This document shows, in pieces, positions 25,516 to 33,768 of a stretch of DNA of 38,256 bases. Position numbers and translations under genes: made by a program. Position 1 is the first letter of the stretch. Every line of letters starts with the position of its first letter. Source of the stretch: Candidatus Neomarinimicrobiota bacterium (lineage in GTDB: Bacteria; Fidelibacterota; SORT01); the NCBI GenBank assembly GCA_022573815.1, contig JACZTG010000023.1, positions 1-38,256 on the forward strand, read 5' to 3'. The notes under the pieces are model-generated. The model saw only the letters and a program-made list of their open reading frames with translations, ran no database searches and was not told where the DNA came from.

Positions 25516-25869
25516 TTGAATAACGCACACAAAACTTATTATATGCAAAAGACAATTTCCATTATTGGCGGTAAATGGAAGGTTCTGATTCTGTGGCATC
25601 TGAGTATTCAGACTTACAGGTTTGGGCAACTGAAAAAGTTATTGCCGGATATAACACAGAAAATGTTGACTCAGCAATTAAGAGAGCTGGAAGCAGAAAA
25701 GCTTCTTAACCGAAAAGTGTATGCTGTTATTCCGCCAAAAGTTGAGTATTCATTAACCGAGGAAGGTAAATCTTTAAAACCAATTCTGAAGTCTATGTGC
25801 CATTGGGGTAAAAACCACGTAGATCAAAAGGAATTGGAGAATTTCTTGATAGATACGAATGTTGTTTAA
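25516..25869 (+). CDS. HxlR family transcriptional regulator
   Basis: A 117-residue winged-helix regulator. IIGGKWKVLILWHL, FGQLKKLLPDITQKMLTQQLRELEAEKLLNR and the wing VEYSLTEEGKSL are standard HxlR features. The N-terminal redox cysteine usual just before this helix (as in YodB) is absent: the aligned position is Tyr8, and the only cysteine visible is late in the protein (SMCHWG). It may therefore sense a ligand rather than thiol oxidation. The TTG start at 25516 is tentative; an ATG at 25543 would give a shorter but still possible protein. The divergent SDR gene is the obvious target. Confidence 0.88.
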   Translation: MNNAHKTYYMQKTISIIGGKWKVLILWHLSIQTYRFGQLKKLLPDITQKMLTQQLRELEAEKLLNRKVYAVIPPKVEYSLTEEGKSLKPILKSMCHWGKNHVDQKELENFLIDTNVV

Positions 25870-25983
25870 GAGATTTTTATAATTCAGCAAGTCTCCAATC
25901 ACATCAGGGCATCTTCTTGCAATTTGCTGCACAAATAAGTAAATTATCTCCACTTTTGAAAATTTTATACTAAAGGTATTGAT

Positions 25984-26151
25984 ATGTTGAAAAAAGAACT
26001 ATTAGATATTTTGGTCTGCCCCAAGTGTAAAGGTGAACTTGAGCACCTGATTGAAGAAGCAAAGCTGATTTGCCACTCATGCAAACTATCGTACCGAATA
26101 GAGAGCGATATCCCTGTAATGCTGATTGACGAAGCAGAACCTGTCGATTAG
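25984..26151 (+). CDS. Trm112-like zinc-ribbon protein
   Basis: A 55-residue small protein. It starts MLKKELLDILVCPKCKGELE and has Cys12/Cys15 and Cys30/Cys33 as the zinc pairs, then IESDIPVMLIDEAEP. This is the Trm112/YcaR pattern; bacterial members are small helper proteins, and YcaR is often beside lipid A genes. The AAAGG at 25972-25976 supports the ATG. It precedes the YbhN-type gene by about 90 nt. Role here unknown. Confidence 0.88.
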   Translation: MLKKELLDILVCPKCKGELEHLIEEAKLICHSCKLSYRIESDIPVMLIDEAEPVD

Positions 26152-26242
26152 GATTTTAATTTACATCCCGATAGAATCAATCCCGAACATATCCGACAGG
26201 AAAACGATGAAACTAAAATTGAATATTCGAAAAAGTACATAG

Positions 26243-27259
26243 ATGATAAAAAGGCTCATATTAGGTTTGCTTATAAGCATGGTGTTTCTATACTTCGCGT
26301 TCAAGGATGTGAGTTGGGGTGATTTTCTGCATTTTATTTTAGGAATTCAGTATCAGTGGCTTATTCCGGCGGCGATAAGTGTGATAGCAAGTTTCATCGT
26401 CAGGGCGATTCGCTGGAAAATGCTCGTGGCGCCGATACAAAAAGTTACATTCGATAATACATTTTCCGCTACAATGATCGGTTATATGGGTAATAACGTT
26501 TTACCGTTCAGACTTGGCGACCTATTGAGAGCCTTTGCGTTTTCCAAAGACACCGGCATAAAAAAATCAACCACATTGGCATCGCTTCTTCTTGAACGAA
26601 TTCTTGATCTGCTGACGACTTTAATGGCATTAGGATTAGTATTAGTTTATTTCCCGCATTTTCCGCTTTGGGCTACAAGAGTAGGATATGCCGCTCTTAT
26701 GATAGTGGCAGGATTAATTACGTTCACGATTTTAATGCAATTCAAAAATGAATACATACTTCGATTTGCGAAGTTCATCCTCAAGCCTATGCCGGACAAA
26801 TGGAATTCCACCGTTGCGAAAAAACTCATTAGCTTTTCCGATGGGTTGCAGGTAGTATCGCAATATAAAAAGTACTTCGGTCTTCTTCTTGTTTCGATGC
26901 TTCACTGGCCTGTTTATATTTCAACGGTCTGGTTCACATTTCAGGCTTTCAATTTCAGCTACGGAATTATAGAAGCATTTGTCGTACTCGTGTTTATCAC
27001 TTTTGCCGTGGCGATTCCATCAGCGCCTGGTTACGTCGGGACGTTTCACGGTTTGGTAGTGGCATCTATGGCGCTGTTCGGTCTTGCCGGCGATTCCGCG
27101 AGAGCATTCGCCGTAGTATTACACGCAATAAATTATGTGCCTGTGACGTTGGTTGGTTTATATTACTTCTGGAAGCGGCAGATTACTTTGAAAGAGGTGG
27201 AATCTGAAGTGGAGGAACCCACTGATAATGAGGATATGAGCGGTTTCCCTGAGATTTAA
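26243..27259 (+). CDS. YbhN/UPF0104-type membrane protein (LPG-synthase-TM-like)
   Basis: A 338-residue polytopic membrane protein with about eight hydrophobic segments. RAIRWKMLVAPIQ, LPFRLGDLLRA and ASLLLERILDLL match the lysylphosphatidylglycerol-synthase membrane-domain (UPF0104) family, and PSAPGYVGTFHGL is its late signature. The family is implicated in lipid flipping or glycolipid handling. There is no cytosolic synthetase domain, so LPG synthesis itself is unlikely. The ATG directly follows a TAG closing an 11-codon reading frame. The neighbouring nucleotide-sugar dehydrogenase fits a cell-envelope setting. Confidence 0.88.
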   Translation: MIKRLILGLLISMVFLYFAFKDVSWGDFLHFILGIQYQWLIPAAISVIASFIVRAIRWKMLVAPIQKVTFDNTFSATMIGYMGNNVLPFRLGDLLRAFAFSKDTGIKKSTTLASLLLERILDLLTTLMALGLVLVYFPHFPLWATRVGYAALMIVAGLITFTILMQFKNEYILRFAKFILKPMPDKWNSTVAKKLISFSDGLQVVSQYKKYFGLLLVSMLHWPVYISTVWFTFQAFNFSYGIIEAFVVLVFITFAVAIPSAPGYVGTFHGLVVASMALFGLAGDSARAFAVVLHAINYVPVTLVGLYYFWKRQITLKEVESEVEEPTDNEDMSGFPEI

Positions 27260-27305
27260 TGAGTAATAAATACATTGTTTGAAGTTATTAACCTGAGAGG
27301 GAATT

Positions 27306-28619
27306 ATGGGTTACGGTAATAACAAAATATCGGTTATCGGTCTTGGATACGTCGGACTTCCGCTTGCGGCGGAGTTTGCGAAAAAAGGGCTTGAGACCGT
27401 AGGGATTGATGTTGATGAATCTAAAATCAAAAATGTCAGAGATGGCGTAAGTTACATTGAGGACATTTCGTCTGAAAGCCTGAAAGCTGTTGTCGATTCC
27501 GGAAAATTGACTGCGACGACAGACCTATCGGCGGTAGCTGAAACAGATACAATACTCATTTCAGTTCCTACGCCTGTGACAGAGCATAAGACACCTGAAA
27601 TCAAATTTATAAAAAGCGTTGTTGACGGCATTGCTCCTTATATCAGAAAAGGTCATATGATAATTCTGCGCAGCACGACCTATCCGGGAACCACAAGAGA
27701 ATTTATTGTTCCCAAAATGGAAGCTGCAGGATTGGAGATAGGTGTGGATTGTTATGTGGCGTTTGCGCCCGAACGGGTTGACCCCGGAAATGCTAAATAC
27801 GGTTTCTCTAATACGCCTGTTGTCGTGGGTGGCATCACAGAGGCGTGTACAGATGCAGCGGCAAAGCTGATGGAAGTCATAAGTGAAAAAACCGTAAAGG
27901 TTTCCAATCCTGAAGCTGCCGAGATGTCCAAGCTGTTGGAAAATATTTTCAGGAGCGTCAACATTGCATTAATAAATGAAATGGCTATGCTTTGCGACCG
28001 GATCGGCGGAATAGATATTTGGGAAGTTGTGGAAGCAGCTTCAACAAAGCCTTTTGGATTCACAAAATTTACGCCGGGTCCCGGAATAGGCGGTCATTGC
28101 ATTCAGATAGACCCGTATTATCTTTCGTGGAAAGCGAAACAGTATAATTTTTATACCGATTTCATCGAACAGGCGGCAAAAACAAATGAAAATATGCCTC
28201 ACTACGTGGCGGACAGAATTGTGAAAGCGTTAGCAATGACGACTACGCCTCTGCCTGAGAGCAAAGTTTTAATTCTCGGTCTTGCATACAAGCCTGATAT
28301 CAACGACCTTAGAAATTCACCCGGCGTGCATGTATGGGAAGCTCTGATACAGCGAGGACTTAAAAATATCGAATATTCCGATCCGTATATTGCTGAATTC
28401 ACAAGTGAGAATATAAATAAAACTTCGATGAAGCTTACCCCGGAGGTCATCCAAGAATTTGATTGCGTTATAATTATTACCGATCACACCAATTACGATT
28501 GGAAAATGATCTTCGACAATGCCAGGTCAATTATTGATACGCGAAACGCATCCTCGAAAGTAGATAGTGTTCCGCCGTACTATTACCTGCTTGGAAGCGG
28601 CAACATAGAAAGAACATAA
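27306..28619 (+). CDS. Nucleotide-sugar dehydrogenase (UDP-HexNAc/UDP-Glc DH family)
   Basis: A 437-residue NAD-dependent oxidase of nucleotide sugars to uronic acids, for capsule or LPS glycans. The N-terminal Rossmann motif is GLGYVGLPLAAEFAKKG, the catalytic Cys265 lies in GGHCIQIDPYYL, and the C-terminal domain has LGLAYKPDINDLRNSP. The TTYPGTT and APERVDPGN motifs favour the UDP-N-acetyl-hexosamine dehydrogenase (WbpA/WecC-like) branch, though UDP-glucose cannot be ruled out. GAGAGGGAA lies just before the ATG. It is followed 21 nt later by metH. Confidence 0.92.
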   Translation: MGYGNNKISVIGLGYVGLPLAAEFAKKGLETVGIDVDESKIKNVRDGVSYIEDISSESLKAVVDSGKLTATTDLSAVAETDTILISVPTPVTEHKTPEIKFIKSVVDGIAPYIRKGHMIILRSTTYPGTTREFIVPKMEAAGLEIGVDCYVAFAPERVDPGNAKYGFSNTPVVVGGITEACTDAAAKLMEVISEKTVKVSNPEAAEMSKLLENIFRSVNIALINEMAMLCDRIGGIDIWEVVEAASTKPFGFTKFTPGPGIGGHCIQIDPYYLSWKAKQYNFYTDFIEQAAKTNENMPHYVADRIVKALAMTTTPLPESKVLILGLAYKPDINDLRNSPGVHVWEALIQRGLKNIEYSDPYIAEFTSENINKTSMKLTPEVIQEFDCVIIITDHTNYDWKMIFDNARSIIDTRNASSKVDSVPPYYYLLGSGNIERT

Positions 28620-28640
28620 CTTGTTAAGGTATGATTATCT

Positions 28641-31600
28641 GTGACAGACAGGCTTAAAGAATTAAAGAAAGCTCTTCAGGAACGAATATTAGTCCTTGAC
28701 GGAGCAACAGGAACCGCTCTCGGAGATGTTGCCACAACCGCTGAAGCGTTCGGTGGAGAGCAATACGAGGGGTTATACGAAGCGCTGAACCTATTTTCCC
28801 CCGAGCTAGTGCTTCATTTGCATAAGACATACATAGACGCCGGAGCGGACATTATCGAAACGAATACATTCAGCGGTTCTACGATAGTCTTAGAGGAATT
28901 CGGTCTTGAATCCAGGACTCGTGAAATTAATCGCAGGGCGGCAGAATTAGCTCGGGAGGCGATAGAAAAATACGGTAACGGAAAGCCGCTATGGGTTGCG
29001 GGGTCAATGGGACCTTCAACAAAGACGATACAGGTTACAGGTGGAATTGATTTCGATGGAATCAGAGATGCCTATATGCCGCAGATTTTAGGATTGATAG
29101 AGGGCGGTGTGGATTATCTTCTTATTGAAACCTCTCAGGACTCTTTGAACATAAAATCACTTATTATGGCAGTTCAGGAAGCAAATGAAGAGCTTGGAAC
29201 TTCAATTCCGGTTGCGGTTTCCGTAACTATAGAGACTACAGGCACAATGCTTGCAGGTCAGAATATCGAAGCGGCTGCCTACACGTTTGCTCCATTCGAC
29301 CTGCTCTATCTTGGACTTAACTGCGCCACGGGTCCGGAATTTATGACAGACCATCTGCGTACGCTGTCGGAACTCTATCCCGGTTTCGTAGCTGTTGTTC
29401 CCAACGCCGGGCTGCCGAATGTTGACGGCGAATACGACGAATCCGCTGAGGATCTGTCAACCGTGCTACAGCGATTCGCGAAAAACGGTTGGGTGAATCT
29501 CGTTGGAGGTTGTTGTGGCACAAACGATGAATACGTTACTATGATTCACGATAAGGTAAGTAAAATCGAGCCGCGAATTCCTCCTACTGAAATTGACAGT
29601 TCTGCCACGGCGGGCTCGGAAGCCTTGGTTCTTGAGGAAGATAACCGACCGGTACTCGTAGGTGAACGAACAAACGTCATCGGTTCACGAAAATTCAAAC
29701 GGTTGGTGAACGAAAACCGTTTCGAGGAGGCTGCGGAAGTGGGGCGTGCGCAGGCGCGTGGGGGAGCGGGAATACTTGACCTTTGCGTGGCGAATCCCGA
29801 TAGGGACGAGGAGGAGGATTTTCTTAATATTTTGCGACCTCTTTTGCGGAAGACTCGAACACCGATAATGATTGATTCCACAGACAGCGAAGTTATTGAA
29901 GCCGCATTGAAATGTATCGGCGGGAGAGCAGCGATAAATTCTGTTAACTTCGAAGACGGCGAGGATAAAATTCGGAGTGTGGGAGCTCTCGCGAAAAAAC
30001 ATGGTGCGGTTCTTGTTGTGGGGCTTATTGATGAAGACCCAGAACAGGGAATGGCCATCACTGTTGAGCGTAAGCTTCAAGTTTCTGAAAGGGCGCACAA
30101 TCTACTCACACGAGAATTAGGTTTCAGCGGCGGCGAGATAATATTCGATCCGTTGGTGTTCCCGTGCGGTACAGGTGATGCGAATTATGTCGGCTCTGCC
30201 AAGCAGACGATTGAAGGCGTGAAGGCGATAAAAGAGAAGTTTCCTCTTTGCAAAACTATTCTCGGAATAAGCAATGTATCATTCGGTCTTCCGAAGGAGG
30301 GCAGAGAGGTGCTGAACGGTGTATTTTTATATCATTGCATTCAGGCAGGTCTGGATTTTGCCATTGTGAATACTACAGGATTGAAACGTTACGCCAGCAT
30401 CCCGGAAAATGAAAGGGAACTCTGTCTTGATCTCCTATATGACAGAGATAAGGACGCTATAGAAAAATTCACCGAATATTTCAGAGGCGCCAGACCTTCA
30501 AGCAAAGAATCGGTGAAAGATCTGCCTGTGAAAGAACGGATAGAATATGCCGTGATAGAAGGTGTGCGCGAGAATCTTATCGAAAATCTCGACGAGGCTT
30601 TGAAAGAGACTCCGCCTTTGGATATAATCAACGGTCCATTGATGGACGGGATGGCAATTGTCGGAGAGCGATTCGGGGCGAATCAGCTTATTATCGCTGA
30701 AGTACTCGAAAGCGCGGAAGTTATGAAAGCGGCTGTCAGTTATCTTGAGGGGAAACTCCCCGAAGGCGAAAAAGCTCAAAGCAGGGGGAAGATACTCCTT
30801 GCTACGGTAAAGGGAGATGTTCACGATATTGGTAAAAATCTTGTGGATATGATACTCTCGAACAACGGTTACGAAGTGGTCAATCTCGGAATAAAAATTC
30901 CGCCGGAGAAACTCATTGAAGCCGTGAGGGAGCATAATCCTGATATCATCGGGCTTTCAGGGTTGTTGGTAAAATCCGCTCAGATGATGGTAACAACCGC
31001 GGAAGATCTTAAAAATGTAGGCATCGAAACACCGTTAGTTGTCGGCGGCGCGGCTTTGACAAAAGATTTCACACTGACACGGATTTCCCCCTCTTACGGG
31101 AATATTGCGTTTTACGCTGAAGACGCCATGAAAGGGTTAACACTTTGTCATACGATTCAAAACCCCGCTGAAAGAGAAAATTTATACGAATCATGGCGGG
31201 AAGATCAGGCTGCCCGATTGGAACGCAAAAAGGAAAAAGTTTCTAAGAAGAAAGAAAAAGTGGAAATCATCAATGTGGGTTGGAAGGAAACTGATATTCC
31301 GAAAGCGCCCGATTTCGAAACACATCTTTTTGTCCCTGACGATCTTGAGGAAATTTTTTCATACATAAATAAGAAAATGCTTTATGGAAAACATCTGGGG
31401 CTTGCAAGATCCGAAATACGGCTAACCGATGCGGAGGATAAGCAGGCGCAAAAAGTCAGAAAAGCCGTAAGACGGATAAAAGATATCGCTATGGAAAGTG
31501 ATTGGTTTCAACCCAAAGCGCTGTATCAATGGGTTAATTCATGGTCTGAGGGAGACAGTATCATTTGGAATAACGGAAGCGGCAACGTTGAGATTAAAAT

Positions 31601-32078
31601 GCCGAGGCAGGATAAAGAACCCTTTTCGTGCGCTGCGGATTGGGTTGCTCCGGAAGGAAAAGAAGATACGATTGCGATGTTCCTGACCACCTGTGGAAAA
31701 GAACCGAATGAAGTAGCTCTGAAATGGAAAGAAGAAGGGAGGCTGCTTGATAGCTTTATATTACAGGTTCTGGCGATTGAAACCGCAGAAGCGTTGGCTG
31801 AATTGGTTCATAAGAAAATTAGAGCGGAGTGGGGAACTCCCGACAAAGAGGATATTACTCTAAAGGAGATGTTCAAAACAGCATATAGGGGCGTTCGATT
31901 GTCGTTTGGTTATCCTGCCTGTCCCGATCTTGAGGATCAGACTAAACTGTTCGAGATTCTCAAGCCGGAGAAAAGTGTGGGCGTTCGCCTGACATCAGGA
32001 TTTATGATGGAACCGGAAGCGTCGGTTAGCGCTATAGTGTTTCACCATCCCGATGGACGATATTTCCGCGCTGAATAG
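28641..32078 (+). CDS. metH: Cobalamin-dependent methionine synthase
   Basis: Transfers the methyl group of methyltetrahydrofolate to homocysteine via cob(I)alamin. Four modules are present: the homocysteine domain with zinc cysteines Cys228 and Cys291/Cys292; the pterin domain from about 330; the B12 cap and Rossmann domain with His728 in GDVHDIGKN; and the reactivation domain with RLSFGYPACPDLEDQ. The 1145 residues cover all modules, slightly shorter than E. coli MetH. The GTG start is 21 nt after the previous stop, leaving no room for a cobalamin or SAM riboswitch. Confidence 0.97.
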   Translation: MTDRLKELKKALQERILVLDGATGTALGDVATTAEAFGGEQYEGLYEALNLFSPELVLHLHKTYIDAGADIIETNTFSGSTIVLEEFGLESRTREINRRAAELAREAIEKYGNGKPLWVAGSMGPSTKTIQVTGGIDFDGIRDAYMPQILGLIEGGVDYLLIETSQDSLNIKSLIMAVQEANEELGTSIPVAVSVTIETTGTMLAGQNIEAAAYTFAPFDLLYLGLNCATGPEFMTDHLRTLSELYPGFVAVVPNAGLPNVDGEYDESAEDLSTVLQRFAKNGWVNLVGGCCGTNDEYVTMIHDKVSKIEPRIPPTEIDSSATAGSEALVLEEDNRPVLVGERTNVIGSRKFKRLVNENRFEEAAEVGRAQARGGAGILDLCVANPDRDEEEDFLNILRPLLRKTRTPIMIDSTDSEVIEAALKCIGGRAAINSVNFEDGEDKIRSVGALAKKHGAVLVVGLIDEDPEQGMAITVERKLQVSERAHNLLTRELGFSGGEIIFDPLVFPCGTGDANYVGSAKQTIEGVKAIKEKFPLCKTILGISNVSFGLPKEGREVLNGVFLYHCIQAGLDFAIVNTTGLKRYASIPENERELCLDLLYDRDKDAIEKFTEYFRGARPSSKESVKDLPVKERIEYAVIEGVRENLIENLDEALKETPPLDIINGPLMDGMAIVGERFGANQLIIAEVLESAEVMKAAVSYLEGKLPEGEKAQSRGKILLATVKGDVHDIGKNLVDMILSNNGYEVVNLGIKIPPEKLIEAVREHNPDIIGLSGLLVKSAQMMVTTAEDLKNVGIETPLVVGGAALTKDFTLTRISPSYGNIAFYAEDAMKGLTLCHTIQNPAERENLYESWREDQAARLERKKEKVSKKKEKVEIINVGWKETDIPKAPDFETHLFVPDDLEEIFSYINKKMLYGKHLGLARSEIRLTDAEDKQAQKVRKAVRRIKDIAMESDWFQPKALYQWVNSWSEGDSIIWNNGSGNVEIKMPRQDKEPFSCAADWVAPEGKEDTIAMFLTTCGKEPNEVALKWKEEGRLLDSFILQVLAIETAEALAELVHKKIRAEWGTPDKEDITLKEMFKTAYRGVRLSFGYPACPDLEDQTKLFEILKPEKSVGVRLTSGFMMEPEASVSAIVFHHPDGRYFRAE

Positions 32079-32682
32079 TTAGTGCACGGATTCTGTTTTA
32101 TCTTAATTTTATTTCCGCTAAAACCCATCCCTCCTTTCTAAGGAGGGGACAAAGGGGTGGTTGGATTATTTCGGTGGCGGGACAGGCAAAAAGCCCTAAC
32201 TGGCGCTATAATTCTCTCCCCTTGAGGGGAGTGTCCGCCGGCTGGCGGACGAGGGGTGTGATTATTTTTAACGGAAGATTTTGATAATATATCGGAATCA
32301 CACCCTCTCCCGATAAATCAGGATAAACTCACCTCCCTCCAGGGAAGAGGCTGTCTTAAATTTAGCAGGCAGAGTCAATCAGCCGGCGGATTCACAATGA
32401 CGGACTAAGATGATATCCACCTTATCGTCATTGCGAGGAGTCTGAAGGACGACGCGGCAATCTCAGCTCTTTCGGAATCAGAATAATCAGATTATTCTGA
32501 CTAAAAAATAAATTCTGCTTGTAATCGTCAAATCTGTATATTATTATTTTGCTAATGTATTTGATCATTTTACCTGCTAACAATTAGCGGGATATGGTGC
32601 CCGGAATGGCTAATATCCCAAACCTGACACCTATTACTATCTGTTTTTCTTTTCTGTTTTTAAATTCGCTTAAGATAATATT
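32079..32682. repeat. 604-nt non-coding block of palindromic repeats
   Basis: No credible gene. It holds: CCCTCCTT/AAGGAGGG (32129-32147); CTCCCCT/AGGGGAG (32216-32231) directly followed by GTCCGCC/GGCGGAC (32233-32250); the inverted pair GGGTGTGATT (32254-32263) and AATCACACCC (32296-32305); an ATTGCGAGGAG...GCGGCAATCTC element (about 32426-32464); and a 23-nt palindrome TCAGAATAATC-A-GATTATTCTGA (32478-32500). The block resembles stacked REP/MITE-like dispersed repeats. Confidence 0.7.
32573..32619 (+). promoter_or_regulatory. Two overlapping hairpins in the carA leader region
   Basis: Hairpin A pairs CCTGCTAA with TTAGCGGG (32573-32591, one T-G pair). Hairpin B pairs GGGATAT (32589-32595) with ATATCCC (32613-32619). 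They share the GGG at 32589-32591 and cannot both form. This could be a switch in the carA leader, but no transcription start is known. Confidence 0.3.
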
Positions 32683-33768
32683 TTGAAGGCTCGTCTTATA
32701 TTAGAAGACGGGAGTATCTTCACGGGGAATTCATTCGCATCGGAAAAAGATGCTTTCGGCGAGATAGTGTTTAATACTTCAATGTCCGGCTATCAGGAGA
32801 TTATCACAGACCCGTCATACGCCGGGCAGATAGTGATGATGACATATCCTCACATCGGTAATTACGGGGTGAACAGTGATGATATGGAATCAGAAAAACC
32901 CTTCCTGAAAGGATTTATCGTAAAGGAATTGTGCGAAATTCCGAGCAATTATCGCTCGGAAGAATCTCTTGAAGAATTTCTAAAACGTAATGGTATAACA
33001 GGTTTACAGGGTATTGATACACGAGCCGTCACTCGAAGGATACGGGAGACCGGAGCGATGCGGTGTATGATAACGACTTCTGATCTCTCCGATGAGGAAT
33101 TAGTCGCAAAAGTAATGAAATCCGAAGAGATGGCGGGCTCTGAACTCGCTTCGTTCGTCAGCTCGGAGAAACCGCAAACCTTCGGGAACGATGGCGCAAA
33201 ATATCACGTCGCTGTTCTTGATTTCGGAGTAAAAGGAAATATCCTACAGGAACTTCTGAACAGAGAATGCAGACTGACAGTTCTGCCGGCGAAGACATCA
33301 GCTGACGAGATATTAAAAATTAATCCTGATGGAGTTCTCCTGTCAAACGGACCGGGCGACCCAGCTGCCGTAGATTACGCAATCGAAAACATCAGAAAAA
33401 TGGTAGGGCAAATTCCGGTGTTCGGTATTTGTCTCGGGCATCAATTGCTTGCTCTTGCGTTAGGAGCGGAAACCTATAAACTAAAATTCGGACACCGCGG
33501 AGCGAACCATCCTGTTAAAGAACTTTCTACGGGGAAAGTAGAGATAACCGTCCAAAATCATGGATTTGCTGTTACGCCGGATTCGATAAACGATGATGAG
33601 ATTGAGATAACACATTTGAATTTGAATGACGGGACTATTGAAGGTTTGAGGCATAAGAAGTTACCGCTGTTCTCTGTGCAGTATCATCCCGAAGCCTCAC
33701 CGGGTCCGCACGACAGCCGATATCTGTTCGACAGGTTTATCGATATGATGAAGGAGAACGGCAGCTGA
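32683..33768 (+). CDS. carA: Carbamoyl-phosphate synthase small (glutaminase) subunit
   Basis: Releases ammonia from glutamine for CarB, feeding arginine and pyrimidine synthesis. The N-terminal CPSase domain has [19 protein letters not shown], and the class I amidotransferase domain has catalytic Cys250 (GICLGHQ), His335 and Glu337 ([10 protein letters not shown]). Length (361) is normal. The TTG at 32683 has no ribosome site, and an AT-rich GATAAT stands just upstream, so a leaderless or weakly initiated message is possible. It overlaps carB by 4 nt. Confidence 0.97.
   Translation: MKARLILEDGSIFTGNSFASEKDAFGEIVFNTSMSGYQEIITDPSYAGQIVMMTYPHIGNYGVNSDDMESEKPFLKGFIVKELCEIPSNYRSEESLEEFLKRNGITGLQGIDTRAVTRRIRETGAMRCMITTSDLSDEELVAKVMKSEEMAGSELASFVSSEKPQTFGNDGAKYHVAVLDFGVKGNILQELLNRECRLTVLPAKTSADEILKINPDGVLLSNGPGDPAAVDYAIENIRKMVGQIPVFGICLGHQLLALALGAETYKLKFGHRGANHPVKELSTGKVEITVQNHGFAVTPDSINDDEIEITHLNLNDGTIEGLRHKKLPLFSVQYHPEASPGPHDSRYLFDRFIDMMKENGS

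Noticed and set aside
26208-26242. Eleven-codon frame ending TAG directly before the YbhN-type ATG
   Set aside because: Too short to support as a leader peptide; the AGGAAAA before it is weak evidence only.
28620-28640. Possible cobalamin or SAM riboswitch before metH
   Set aside because: The gap is only 21 nt, too small for any known riboswitch.
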